Source of the DNA: Deltaproteobacteria bacterium
Lineage (GTDB): Bacteria > Myxococcota_A > Polyangia > Polyangiales > Ga0077539
Length of the DNA: 64,000 nt
Direction of reading: 5' to 3'
Assembly (NCBI GenBank): GCA_016218725.1
Contig: JACRDB010000162.1
Coordinates: 1 to 64,000, forward strand
Part shown: positions 52,179-61,096 of the stretch, one piece after another
How positions within the stretch are numbered: position 1 is the first letter of the stretch
Layout of the letters: every line of letters starts with the position of its first letter
Notes under the pieces: generated by a model
What the model was told of the DNA's origin: nothing
The model's database searches: none
The model's input: the letters and a program-made list of their open reading frames with translations, nothing else
Position numbers and translations under genes: made by a program

Positions 52179-53597
52179 TCAGGGCGCCGCGGGCGCGGAG
52201 GACGGCGCCGCGGGCGCCGGGAGCACGTCCAACGCGATGCGGTTCGAGGGCACCAGGTACTGCCGCGCCACGCGGGCGAGGTCCGCCAGGGTGACCGCGT
52301 CGTAGCGCGAGAGCTCCGAGTTCACCAGCGTCGCGTCGCCGTGGTAGAGCTCGGTCATCCCGAGGTACTCCGCGCGCTCCAGCGGGGTCTGGAGGTTGAA
52401 CACGAAGGCCGCCCGGAAGGTGTTCTTCGCCTTCTGGAGCTCGCGCTCGGTGACCCCCTCGCGCAGGAGCCTCGCGAGGACCTGGTCCACCGCGGCTCTG
52501 CCCTCGGCGGGGGTGTGCCCCTCGGCGCAGAGGGCCCAGAGCGCGAACATGTCCGGCCCCCGGCGGTCCTCGGTGCCCACCTGCACCTCCGCCAGGAGCT
52601 CCTGGTCCTTCACCAGCGTGCGGTACAACCGCGATGACTCGCCGTTGCCAAGGATCGACGCCAGGAGCTCCAGGGGGTAGTGATCTGTAGTCCGACGTGG
52701 GGGGATATGCCACACCAGATGAAATGCAGGGAGCTCTGCGTGGGTGTCGGTGAGCTGCTCGGTGAGCTCGCGGCCGACGGGGGTGAAGCCCGGGTCGCTC
52801 CAGGGGGCTCCTCGGCGGGTGGTGATGCCCCCGAAGTGTCGGCGCACGAGCTCCAGGGCCTGGGCTGGCTCGAAGTCTCCGGCGATGGCGAGCACGGCGT
52901 TGTCGGGCGCGTAGAAGCGCGCGTGGAAGTCCCGCACGCGCTGGAGCTGCGCGGCGGGCGCGAGGCCGGGCATCTCCAGGTCGCGCATGTCCCCGATGGT
53001 GCTGTGGCTGTAGGGGAAGTACCCCTGGTAGGCGAGCTCGTCGCGGCGCAGGAACGAGGGCATGTACGGGCGGTTCTCGTAGGACTGCCGGCGCTCCTCC
53101 TGCACGGTGAGGCGCTGGTTCTCGAAGGCCTCGGCGGTGACGGCCAGGGCGCGCATGCGGTCGGCCTCGAGCCACAGCCCGAGCTCCAGCGCGCTCGACG
53201 GGAGCATCTCGAAGTAGTTGGTGCGGTCCTCGCTGGTGGTGGCGTTGGAGTCCGCGCCGCGCAGGGCCAGGAGCCGATCGAACTCGCCCTTGGGGAGGTC
53301 CTCGGTGCCCTCGAACATGAGGTGCTCGAAGAGGTGGGCGAAGCCCGTGCGGCCCTCGGGCTCGACCCTGGAGCCGACGTCGTAATAGATCGCCACGGCC
53401 ACGGTGGGCACCGTGCGGTCCGGGGCGAGCACCACCCGGAGACCGTTGGGGAGGCTCTCGCGCTGGATGGTGAGGGTCACTCCAGACGGGGCCTGCGCCG
53501 GGGCGCGGTTCGGAGCGGGCTGGGCCCACGCGGGAGACGCCAGGGTCATGCACAGGGTGAGGGTGAGCGGTCGGAGCACGGCGAGGGAGGGTAGCAT
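52179..53597 (-). CDS. M16 family zinc metallopeptidase (pitrilysin/processing-peptidase type)
   Basis: 472 aa. A signal peptide with Ala-x-Ala site near 25 (SPAWA-QP) indicates export. The inverted zinc motif HLFEH (88-92) and the distal Glu168 (VQEER), 76 residues on, are the M16 signature; NATTSEDRTNYFE is also typical. One M16 pair of domains, so it resembles the half-size M16B subunits, of which the partner may be a separate gene not seen here. Frame open upstream to 54347, but the ATG at 53597 gives the signal peptide. Probable role: periplasmic peptide degradation. Confidence 0.92.
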   Translation of the reverse strand: MLPSLAVLRPLTLTLCMTLASPAWAQPAPNRAPAQAPSGVTLTIQRESLPNGLRVVLAPDRTVPTVAVAIYYDVGSRVEPEGRTGFAHLFEHLMFEGTEDLPKGEFDRLLALRGADSNATTSEDRTNYFEMLPSSALELGLWLEADRMRALAVTAEAFENQRLTVQEERRQSYENRPYMPSFLRRDELAYQGYFPYSHSTIGDMRDLEMPGLAPAAQLQRVRDFHARFYAPDNAVLAIAGDFEPAQALELVRRHFGGITTRRGAPWSDPGFTPVGRELTEQLTDTHAELPAFHLVWHIPPRRTTDHYPLELLASILGNGESSRLYRTLVKDQELLAEVQVGTEDRRGPDMFALWALCAEGHTPAEGRAAVDQVLARLLREGVTERELQKAKNTFRAAFVFNLQTPLERAEYLGMTELYHGDATLVNSELSRYDAVTLADLARVARQYLVPSNRIALDVLPAPAAPSSAPAAP

Positions 53598-53626
53598 CCC
53601 TTCGGGGCTCCCATGGTCCCATGCGC

Positions 53627-53632
53627 TATGGT
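53627..53632 (+). promoter_or_regulatory. Putative -10 (TATGGT), small lipoprotein gene
   Basis: TATGGT lies 7 nt before the ATG at 53640 and helps choose this start among several in-frame ATGs. Confidence 0.4.
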
Positions 53633-53639
53633 GTCCCGA

Positions 53640-54305
53640 ATGGGACCGATGGCGCGAGGGTGCTGGCTCGGAGTGAGTATCCTGGGGTGTCTGCGCGAGC
53701 CCTCGCCCCCGGCCCGCCGGGAGGAGCCCCGGAGGAGCCAGGGGAACCCCCTGGACGTGGCGCGCGCGCCGGAGGTCCCCCGGCCGACATTTCCAAACCT
53801 GGGCTCCGGGCAGGAGCACACCCCGTGCTTCCCGCGGGCCTTCCGCGCGACGCGCCTGAGGGCCCTGGAGGGTCGCCTGGAGCTCTGCGGGGTCGTGCCC
53901 CCCTCCCGTGAGGGTCGGTGCTACCTGGTGGATCCCATGGCCTTCCGAACGGACCGTCAGGACGCCCGGGACGCCCCCTCGGAGGCCCCCTCGGAGCCCG
54001 AGCTCGTGCCGCCGGTGCAGCGCGTGGAGCTCGCCACCCGAGGCTTCCGGGGCAGCACCCGCGGAGGGACCTTTACGGTCCAGGGCGCCGCAGGGCGCTC
54101 GCGCACGGTGCAGGCCCGCACCCTGGCCCACACCTCCCTGGAGAACGCCGCCCTCTTCCCCACCGGGGACGGACATTACCTCGCCCTGATGGGCTGGCGC
54201 TGGCCGGACCTCGGGGCCTTCGCCATCGTGGACCCGTACACCTTGCGGATGCAGGGCCACGCGGCCGAGAACCCCTGCGAGGGCCCCCTGGAACAGAGCC
54301 GGTGA
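53640..54305 (+). CDS. Small predicted lipoprotein, unknown function
   Basis: 221 aa if started at 53640; in-frame ATGs at 53613, 53628 and 53649 are alternatives. Short hydrophobic stretch followed by L-G-C as the likely lipid site (I-L-G-C), then a Pro/Arg-rich linker. The remaining 150 residues are beta-like with two Cys pairs. No family recognised. It is divergent from the M16 peptidase gene, with 42 bp between starts, and followed after 62 bp by another lipoprotein. Confidence 0.62.
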   Translation: MGPMARGCWLGVSILGCLREPSPPARREEPRRSQGNPLDVARAPEVPRPTFPNLGSGQEHTPCFPRAFRATRLRALEGRLELCGVVPPSREGRCYLVDPMAFRTDRQDARDAPSEAPSEPELVPPVQRVELATRGFRGSTRGGTFTVQGAAGRSRTVQARTLAHTSLENAALFPTGDGHYLALMGWRWPDLGAFAIVDPYTLRMQGHAAENPCEGPLEQSR

Positions 54306-54367
54306 AAAGGGCTGTAAGCCGCCCGCCGCGGGGGCGTTCCCTGCCACGAGACCGAAAGGGAGCCCCC

Positions 54368-55345
54368 ATGAAGACCGTCCTGCCCGTCTGTGCCTCGCTG
54401 CTGCTGTTGTCCGGAGCCCTCGGGGGCTGCGCGGGGGTGTCCAGCGCCCGCGGGACCACGGGCTACGCCCGGAGCGATTACTCCGTGGGCACCGTGACGG
54501 CCCAGAGCTCCGGCGGGAGCTACGCCCCGTCGCCGTCGGGGGCGCCCGCGGCGCAGCCCACCGGAGGGTACGGCTCCACCGTCTCCGGTGACATGGTGGC
54601 CCCGGCCACCACCAGCGCGTCGCGCACCCCCTCGGTGGAGAGCAACGGCGGGGTGGCGCCGGGGTACGAGCCTCCGCCCTCGCAGCGCCAGGGCCTGGCC
54701 ACGGAGTACGGCGAGACGCGCGCGTCGGCGATGACCTACACGCCCTTCGTGAGGGCGTCCTCGCAGCCCTTCGACACCGCGGCGGTCTTCTACAACGACG
54801 CGTCGGGCGTGACGGCCCAGGCGGCCTTCCACGCGGCCACCACGCTGCCGTACTTCGGCGTGTACAACAACGGCATCCGGGTTTCGCTCCGGGACGAGGG
54901 CAACAGCCCCCTCGCGGGCTACCGGGTGAACGACCGGAACTACGTCTTCGGCCACGCCGGGCAGCGGTACACCATCGTCCTGGAGAACAGCACCGCCGCG
55001 CGCTTCGAGGCCGTGGTCAGCGTCGACGGCCTCGACGTGATCAACGGCGAGACCGCGGGTTACACGCACCGGGGTTACATCCTCCCGCCCTACGGACGGC
55101 TGGAGATCGACGGCTTCCGGCAGGACCTGCACACCGTGGCCGCCTTCCGCTTCGGGGCCGTCGGGGACAGCTACGCCGCCCAGATGGGAAGCGCCCGGAA
55201 CGTGGGCGTCATCGGCGTGGCCCTCTTCTCCGAGCGGGGTGTGGTGCTCCAGCCCTACCAGGACCCCAACGAGACCATCCTCCGCGAGACCGCCTCGCCC
55301 TTCCCGAACCAGTTCGCCCCGCCCCCCCCGCGCCGCGGCTGGTGA
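54368..55345 (+). CDS. Predicted lipoprotein with C-terminal beta domain, unknown function
   Basis: 325 aa. AAAGGGAG precedes the ATG; signal peptide with lipobox G-G-C (Cys21). Residues 30-130 are Ser/Gly/Pro/Thr-rich and probably disordered. The C-terminal 190 residues are a beta-rich domain with conserved-looking VNDRNYVFGHAGQRYTIVLEN and VDGLDVINGETA, then RGYILPPYGRLEIDGFR. I cannot name a family. The next gene begins 18 bp after its stop. Confidence 0.78.
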   Translation: MKTVLPVCASLLLLSGALGGCAGVSSARGTTGYARSDYSVGTVTAQSSGGSYAPSPSGAPAAQPTGGYGSTVSGDMVAPATTSASRTPSVESNGGVAPGYEPPPSQRQGLATEYGETRASAMTYTPFVRASSQPFDTAAVFYNDASGVTAQAAFHAATTLPYFGVYNNGIRVSLRDEGNSPLAGYRVNDRNYVFGHAGQRYTIVLENSTAARFEAVVSVDGLDVINGETAGYTHRGYILPPYGRLEIDGFRQDLHTVAAFRFGAVGDSYAAQMGSARNVGVIGVALFSERGVVLQPYQDPNETILRETASPFPNQFAPPPPRRGW

Positions 55346-55351
55346 GTGCGC

Positions 55352-55357
55352 TATAGT
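55352..55357 (+). promoter_or_regulatory. Putative -10 (TATAGT) deciding the metallophosphoesterase start
   Basis: TATAGT ends 6 nt before the GTG at 55364; the alternative GTG at 55346 lies upstream of it and would not be on the transcript. Best match to TATAAT among the short-distance elements here. Confidence 0.5.
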
Positions 55358-55363
55358 GTCCGG

Positions 55364-56323
55364 GTGCCAGGGCTCCCGGCCACGCTGCGCAAGCTCCTGA
55401 AGATCCTCCCGGAGCCTCAGAGCCCACCCCCCACCCGCCGCCCCTCCATCCAGGTCCGGCGCTTCTCCGGCCCGGAGGCCTATGTAGGCGTCCTCGACGG
55501 CATCCGCGTCGCCCACCTCACGGACCTCCACGTCGGGCGCATCACCCCCATCGCCGTCCATCACGAAGCCGTACGCAGGACCCACGAGACCCACCCGGAC
55601 CTCGTGGTCATCACCGGCGACTTCGTCTGCCACTCGCAGAAATACCTCGACGCCCTCCAGGAGGTGGTCGCCTCGCTCAAGGTCCCGGTCTTTGCCGTCC
55701 TCGGCAACCACGACTACTGGTCCGGCGCCGACGAGGTGCGGCATGCACTCCGCAGGGCCGGGGTGGAGCTCCTGGACAACGCCCACACGGTGATCACCGT
55801 GCGCCACCAGCGGCTCCAGGTGCTGGGCCTGGACGACGCGTACACGGGCCACGCGGACCGCCGCAAGGCCCTGCACGGCCTGCGCAAGGACCTGCCTACG
55901 CTCGGCCTGTCCCACATCGGCGAGGAGGCCGACGCCCTCTGGGCCGCGGGCGTGCCCTTGGTGCTCTCGGGGCACACCCACGGGGGGCAGGTGACCCTGG
56001 CGAGGCTCCACGAGCTGGCCATCGGGAAGCTCGCAGGGCACAAGTATGTACATGGCCTCTACGGGGACCGGGCCACGCACGGGGCGGTGTATGTGGGCGC
56101 TGGCATCGGCGCGGCGGTGATCCCGCTGCGCCTCGGGGAGCGCGGCAAGCGCGAGGTGGCCGTTTTTGAGCTGGGCGCCCCCGCCGGGGCCTTTGACGAG
56201 CACCACCGGGAGCAGACCCCGCTCAAGGGTCGGGCGCCTACGGCCTCCCTCATGGCCCGACGCAAGGCCGTGGTGGAGAAGAAGAAGGCCCGGCGCCACG
56301 CGAGAAAAAATTCCACGCGCTGA
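55364..56323 (+). CDS. Calcineurin-like metallophosphoesterase (YaeI/YkuE type)
   Basis: 319 aa. Metal-binding motifs in order: DLHVG, GDFV, GNHDYW, an unusual GLSHIG region, and GHTHGGQ; all key residues of a dinuclear phosphoesterase are present. Family members such as YaeI hydrolyse small phosphodiesters or pyrophosphate bonds at the membrane; no membrane helix is clear here. The C-terminus is strongly basic (KKKARRHARKNSTR). I start it at 55364 because of the promoter-like TATAGT directly upstream. Confidence 0.87.
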   Translation: MPGLPATLRKLLKILPEPQSPPPTRRPSIQVRRFSGPEAYVGVLDGIRVAHLTDLHVGRITPIAVHHEAVRRTHETHPDLVVITGDFVCHSQKYLDALQEVVASLKVPVFAVLGNHDYWSGADEVRHALRRAGVELLDNAHTVITVRHQRLQVLGLDDAYTGHADRRKALHGLRKDLPTLGLSHIGEEADALWAAGVPLVLSGHTHGGQVTLARLHELAIGKLAGHKYVHGLYGDRATHGAVYVGAGIGAAVIPLRLGERGKREVAVFELGAPAGAFDEHHREQTPLKGRAPTASLMARRKAVVEKKKARRHARKNSTR

Positions 56324-56375
56324 GACAAAGGCCCTCCTCGGGTCACCTCCCGCTGTGGAACTCTTCACGACCCCC

Positions 56376-56993
56376 ATGGAAGGCCCGGACCCACCGCCGC
56401 CGGAGCCCGCGGGAGAGCCCTCTCCCTCGGACCTCTGGCTCCTGGACCGCGTACGGAGGGGCGCTCCGGGCGCCTGGCGCGCCGTCTTCGAGCGCCACGG
56501 GGCGCGCGTCTGGCGCTTCCTGCGGGCCCAGCTCGGGGACCGCTCGGCCGCCGACGAGGGCACCCAGGAGACCTTTGTCCGAGCGCACCAGGGCCTCCTG
56601 GCCGGGACCCCCGTAGAGCGGCTCCTGCCGTGGCTCCTGGGCATCGCCCGGAATGTGGCCTGGGAGCAGCGGCGCCAGCGCGCCCGCACGATCCCCATGG
56701 AGGAGCCCGTCGAAGACGGCGCCCCGGACGCCTCGCCGGACCCCGAGGCCCTGCTCCTGGCAGGAGAGACCCGCGCGCTCTTGGCGCGCGCCCTGGCGCG
56801 CCTCGGCGACGAGCGCCGCGCGGCGCTCCTCCTGCGGATCGATCAGGGCCTGGACTACGGGGACATCGCCACGGTGCTCGGCTGGAGCGTCGCCCGCGTG
56901 CGCAACGAGCTCCACCGAGGCCGGAGCCAGCTCCGGCTGTGCCTCATCGAAGAACTCAGCTCCAAGGAGGACGTCCATGCAGCGCGGGTGTGA
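56376..56993 (+). CDS. ECF RNA polymerase sigma factor
   Basis: 205 aa. Region 2 (AWRAVFERHGARVWRFLRAQLGD, DEGTQETFVRAHQGL) and region 4 (LLLRIDQGLDYGDIATVLGWSVARVRNELHRGR) are typical of extracytoplasmic-function sigma factors. Its last 17 bp overlap the start of the next gene, which encodes a zinc-finger membrane protein, the probable anti-sigma factor. It should direct transcription of an envelope-related regulon; its own promoter is not clear, though GGAAC (56357) occurs upstream. Confidence 0.9.
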   Translation: MEGPDPPPPEPAGEPSPSDLWLLDRVRRGAPGAWRAVFERHGARVWRFLRAQLGDRSAADEGTQETFVRAHQGLLAGTPVERLLPWLLGIARNVAWEQRRQRARTIPMEEPVEDGAPDASPDPEALLLAGETRALLARALARLGDERRAALLLRIDQGLDYGDIATVLGWSVARVRNELHRGRSQLRLCLIEELSSKEDVHAARV

Positions 56994-58116
56994 CACCGAG
57001 GCCCTCGAGGCCCTGGACCGGAACGAGCTCCCCACGGAGCGCCAGGAGGCCGTCCAGGCCCACGCGCTCACGTGCCCGTCCTGTGGCCGGGAGCTCGCGT
57101 GGCTCCGCGCCGAGAAGGCCCTCTTCGCCCAGCCCGAGGAGCCCGCCTCCATGGAGCGCCTCTGGGCGGGCATCGAGGGCCGACTCCAGCCCCGCGCCGC
57201 GGGTCCGGGGCCCTACCGCGCCGTGGCCCTGGTGCCGCCGCCCAGGCCCCGGAGCCGCATGGCCCTGGGAGCCGGACTCCTGGCCGTGGGGCTCCTGGCG
57301 GGCGCCGCCGCGGCCACCCTGGCCCTGCGCTTCGAGGTGCGCCGCCACCCGAACAGCATCCAGCTCACGCACCGCGGGGACCCGAACCCCCCGCCGTCGA
57401 GCGCCACGCTCCGGGACCAGCTCCCGGTGCAGGGCCCCGTAGAGCTCTCCCTGGAGACCTTCTCCGCGGACGTGGAGCTCGTCCCGGGAGACCCCCACCG
57501 GGTGATCGTCCGCGTGGAAGACGGCTCCGCCCGCCAGGTGCGGCTCGTCCAGGGCTCTGGCAATCGCGTCGCCGTGCGCTTCGATGGAGACAACGCCCTG
57601 GGCTCCGGGAGGGTCGTCCTCGAACTCCCCCCGGGGAGCTGCTCCGTGGTGCGCACCCGCTCGGGAGATATCACCGCAGGCGACATGCAGGGTGATGTAA
57701 GTGCGCATACTACCTCCGGGGATGTGCGCCTCGGGCGGGTGGCGTCGCTCCAGGTGCAGGCCACCAGCGGGGACGTGGAGGCTCGGGCGGTGAGCGGCTC
57801 GGCGGACGTGCGCACGGTGTCCGGGGACATCACCGTGACGCAGCTGTCGGGCCTCGGGATCCGCTTCGAGGCCGAGAGCGCCTCGGGGTCTCTCAACTGG
57901 ACGGGCCTCTGCGGGGCCGGGTGTGCGTTCCGCTTTCGCACCGTGTCGGGCGATACGAGGCTGACGCTCAGCGCCGAGAGCTCGCTGCGGTTGGAGTTCC
58001 AGACCGTCAGCGGGGAGCTCCACGACAACGTGGGGCTCACCGACGGGCGCCTCGGCGCGGGCGACGGGTCCGTCGCGGTGACCTCCACCTCCGGGGACCT
58101 CACGCTCCGGCGGTGA
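56977..58116 (+). CDS. Anti-sigma factor with zinc finger and DUF4097-like periplasmic domain
   Basis: 379 aa; start supported by AAGGAGG six bases upstream, inside the sigma gene. N-terminal His29-x3-Cys33-x2-Cys36 is the ZAS/zf-HC2 motif that binds ECF sigma factors. One membrane helix at 95-117. The outer 260 residues include repeats of T-x-S-G-D (SGDITAGDMQGDV, TSGDVRLGRV, VSGDITVTQ), the DUF4097 adhesin-like beta-helix. Signal sensing through this beta-helix is inferred. Coupled translation (17-bp overlap) fits a stoichiometric sigma/anti-sigma pair. Confidence 0.9.
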   Translation: MQRGCDTEALEALDRNELPTERQEAVQAHALTCPSCGRELAWLRAEKALFAQPEEPASMERLWAGIEGRLQPRAAGPGPYRAVALVPPPRPRSRMALGAGLLAVGLLAGAAAATLALRFEVRRHPNSIQLTHRGDPNPPPSSATLRDQLPVQGPVELSLETFSADVELVPGDPHRVIVRVEDGSARQVRLVQGSGNRVAVRFDGDNALGSGRVVLELPPGSCSVVRTRSGDITAGDMQGDVSAHTTSGDVRLGRVASLQVQATSGDVEARAVSGSADVRTVSGDITVTQLSGLGIRFEAESASGSLNWTGLCGAGCAFRFRTVSGDTRLTLSAESSLRLEFQTVSGELHDNVGLTDGRLGAGDGSVAVTSTSGDLTLRR

Positions 58117-58118
58117 GG

Positions 58119-59801
58119 TCACCCCTCGCGCTTCACCGACACCACCTCGAGCTGCACGGCCTCGGGGCCGCTCCAGGGGTCGGGCTTGAGCGTGCCCAGG
58201 ACGCTCACCCTCGCGCCCCGAGGGGGCACCAGGCCGTCGCTCCGGGCGCTCACCCCGTCCCGGTAGAACCCGGGAAGGGAGCGCCTCCCGACGCCGAGGC
58301 GCAACCGCAGGTGCACGTCCCCCACCACCCGGTCGTCCGTGAGCTTCGCGTCGATGAGCGTCACCAGGGGCTCCGGGTTGGCCTCCCCGCAGGGCTCCAG
58401 GCACCGCAGGTCCCGGGCCAGGTGCTCGCTCCCCAGGTCGTCCTCGGTGAGCTCCGTGTCGGGCGCGGGAGCCGCCACCGCGGCCCCCTCAGTGCCCCCT
58501 GGCGCTGTCGCGAAGCGCGCCCTGAAGGCCTCCAGGTGCTCCCGGTGGACCTTGAGCCCCGCGGCCCCGTCGTGGCCGCCGAAGCCCTGGAGCACGTCCC
58601 TGCAAGCCGCTACGGCGTCGTAGACGCGCACCCCCCGCGGCGCCCTCACGCTCCCCACCCCGAAGGCGCCTTCAAACGCCACCACCGCCACCGCGGCCCC
58701 GAGGCGGTCCGTGAGCCGCCCGGCCACGATGCCCCCCATCCCCTGGTGCCACCCGTCGGCCGCCACCACCACGCCCGCGGGGATGCTCGTCCCGTAGACC
58801 TCCCGCACCTGCGCCAGCGCCGAAGTGATCATGTCCTGGGAGATCGCCCGGCGGCGCGTGTTGGCCTCGGCCAGCTCCGCCGCCAGCCGAGACGCCGAGG
58901 CGTCGTCCTCCGAGAGCAGGAGCTCCAGCGTGGGCCTCGGGGAACCCAGGCGCCCCGGGGCGTTCATCAAGGGCGCCAGCGAGAAGCCCACGTCCCTGGC
59001 CGAGGGCGCGTGACGCAGCCTCGCCTCGCGCACCAGGGCCCTCACGCCGGGGCACCCGAGGCCCTCACCGATACGCTGGAGCCCGGCGCGGGTGAGAATA
59101 CGGTTGTCTCCCGTCAGGGGCGCCACGTCGGCCACCGTGCCCAGCGCCACCAGGTCCAGGTAGGCCCGCACATCCAGGGCCTTCCCCAGGGCGCCGCGCA
59201 CCGCCGCGGCGATGGAGAGCGCCAGCCCCACGCTGGCCAGGCCCTTGTAGGGAAACCCGCAGCCGGGGCGGTGGGGGTTCAGGAAGGCCAGCGCCGGGAG
59301 GGCCTCCTCGGGCACCTTGTGGTGGTCCACCACGATCACGTCCACGCCCGCCGCGCGCGCCCTCTCCAGCCGAGGGTGGTCGCTGGTGCCGCAGTCGCAG
59401 GTCACCAGCACCGCCGGGCGCGAGGCCAAGACGCGCTCCAGCGCCGCGTCGGAGAGGCCGTACCCCCCCTCGAAGCGCGAGGCCACGTAGGCCGTCACCA
59501 CGCCGCCCAGCGCCTTGAGGGCCCGGGTCACCAGCGCCGCGGCGGTGATCCCGTCCACGTCGTAGTCGCCGTACACCGCCACGGGCTCCCCGCGGCGGAC
59601 GGCGTGGGCCAGGCGCTCGGCGGCCACACCTCGGTCGGCCATGGTGTCTGGGAGCGTCAGGTCCGCCAGCCGAGGCGAGAGGAACGCCCGGATCCCCTCC
59701 GGGTCCGTGAGCCCCCGGGAGGCCAGCACCCGCCGGCCGAAGGGCGACAGCTCCGCGAGCGAGGTCGGTGACGTGACGGTCCGGGCTGCGTGCAGGTCCA
59801 T
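58119..59801 (-). CDS. recJ: Single-stranded-DNA-specific exonuclease RecJ
   Basis: 560 aa. DHH-superfamily motifs: GDYDVDG (78-84), CDCGTS, VDHHK (158-162), later GGHDGAAG of DHHA1, and a C-terminal OB-like segment. It degrades 5' ssDNA in recombination and mismatch repair. Slightly shorter than E. coli RecJ (577). The last gene of the yajC-secD-secF-recJ order, with an 81-bp gap after secF. Confidence 0.94.
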   Translation of the reverse strand: MDLHAARTVTSPTSLAELSPFGRRVLASRGLTDPEGIRAFLSPRLADLTLPDTMADRGVAAERLAHAVRRGEPVAVYGDYDVDGITAAALVTRALKALGGVVTAYVASRFEGGYGLSDAALERVLASRPAVLVTCDCGTSDHPRLERARAAGVDVIVVDHHKVPEEALPALAFLNPHRPGCGFPYKGLASVGLALSIAAAVRGALGKALDVRAYLDLVALGTVADVAPLTGDNRILTRAGLQRIGEGLGCPGVRALVREARLRHAPSARDVGFSLAPLMNAPGRLGSPRPTLELLLSEDDASASRLAAELAEANTRRRAISQDMITSALAQVREVYGTSIPAGVVVAADGWHQGMGGIVAGRLTDRLGAAVAVVAFEGAFGVGSVRAPRGVRVYDAVAACRDVLQGFGGHDGAAGLKVHREHLEAFRARFATAPGGTEGAAVAAPAPDTELTEDDLGSEHLARDLRCLEPCGEANPEPLVTLIDAKLTDDRVVGDVHLRLRLGVGRRSLPGFYRDGVSARSDGLVPPRGARVSVLGTLKPDPWSGPEAVQLEVVSVKREG

Positions 59802-59882
59802 GGCGGTGGGGCGGTGTCCCTTCCGTCTGGAGTTATCGCACGGACCGCCCCGGAGGTTGCCTTTCCCGCGGAGGCCCCGCGG

Positions 59883-61088
59883 TCAGGTCTTGGCGGCGCT
59901 GGCGCTCGGGCCCTGGCGGGGCTCCGGCGCCGGGGTCCCGGTGTGGAAATACCGGGAGTCGATCCACTCCGTGAGCGGCGCGGCGACGTAGATGGAGCTG
60001 TACGTCCCGGCGATCACCCCGACGATCATGGCCCAGGCGAAGTCCCGGATCACCCCGGTCCCGATCACCGCGAAGGCCGACACCGACAGCACCACCGTGA
60101 GGGACGTGAGGATCGTGCGGGAGAGCATCTCGCTCACGCTCACGTTGATCACCTCCAGCATGCGGATGCCCTTGCGGCGCGCGAGGTTCTCCCGGATCCG
60201 GTCGTAGACGATCACCGTGTCGTTCATGGAGTAGCCCACCACCGTCAGGATCGCGGCCACCGTGGAGATGGTGACCTCCTTGCGGGTGACCACGAAGAAC
60301 CCCAGGGTCACCAGGGCGTCGTGGAACAGGGCCAGGATGCCCCCCGGGGCGAAGCGCAGATCAAAGCGCAGCGCCACGTAGATCATGATGAAAACGATGG
60401 AGTAGAGCACCGCCAGGATCGCCGCGTCCCGCAGCTCCCGGCCCGCCTTGGGGGAGACCCACACGCTCGCCGAGAGCGTCCCGCGCACGCCCATCCCGCC
60501 CGCCTCGCGGGGGCCCGTGAGCCTGCTGAAGACCTCGTCCCCGATGCCCCGGAGCGGCACCTGCCAGCGGAGGTCATCCCGGGCCCCGATGGGAAGGGCC
60601 ACGGCGCCCCGCACCGGCGCGCCCGCATCGTTCAACAGCTGCGCCACCTCCTCCGCCGAGGGGCTCCCGCCCGCGAACTGCACGATCAGGTGGTCCCCCC
60701 CGGGCGAGAGCTTGAACTCCGGCAGCGTGCGCCCGCCCCCCTCGCGCTGGAGCCGCTCGGTCACCGCACGGCGGAAGCGGTCCACGTCGCGCTGGGCGAT
60801 GGTGGTGCTCTTCTCGATGCGCAGGATGAACTCGTTGCGACGGAGCGTGGGCACCACCTCCGGGCGCTCGTGCCCCATGCGCTCCAGGCTCCGGCGCAGG
60901 GCCCCCGCGTCCACCGGGCCCGCGAACTGGATCGTGAGCTCCGTGCCGCCCAGGAAGTCAATCCCGAAGCGGGGGCCGGGCTTCCAGAGCAGCACCGCGG
61001 ACACCAGCGCCAGCACGATGGAGAACGTGATCCAGTACTTCCGGATCGACATGAAGTCGTAGACCTTGCCGCTCTTGTGGAACTCCAT
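59883..61088 (-). CDS. secF: Protein translocase subunit SecF
   Basis: 401 aa. N-terminal membrane helix, periplasmic P1-like domain with GIDFLGGTELTI, then five membrane helices with the conserved VGYSMNDTVIVYDRIREN motif. With SecD it uses the proton gradient to help export through SecYEG. It is 8 bp after secD. The periplasmic part is somewhat larger than in E. coli SecF (323 aa). Confidence 0.95.
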   Translation of the reverse strand: MEFHKSGKVYDFMSIRKYWITFSIVLALVSAVLLWKPGPRFGIDFLGGTELTIQFAGPVDAGALRRSLERMGHERPEVVPTLRRNEFILRIEKSTTIAQRDVDRFRRAVTERLQREGGGRTLPEFKLSPGGDHLIVQFAGGSPSAEEVAQLLNDAGAPVRGAVALPIGARDDLRWQVPLRGIGDEVFSRLTGPREAGGMGVRGTLSASVWVSPKAGRELRDAAILAVLYSIVFIMIYVALRFDLRFAPGGILALFHDALVTLGFFVVTRKEVTISTVAAILTVVGYSMNDTVIVYDRIRENLARRKGIRMLEVINVSVSEMLSRTILTSLTVVLSVSAFAVIGTGVIRDFAWAMIVGVIAGTYSSIYVAAPLTEWIDSRYFHTGTPAPEPRQGPSASAAKT

Positions 61089-61096
61089 GGCGCCCT

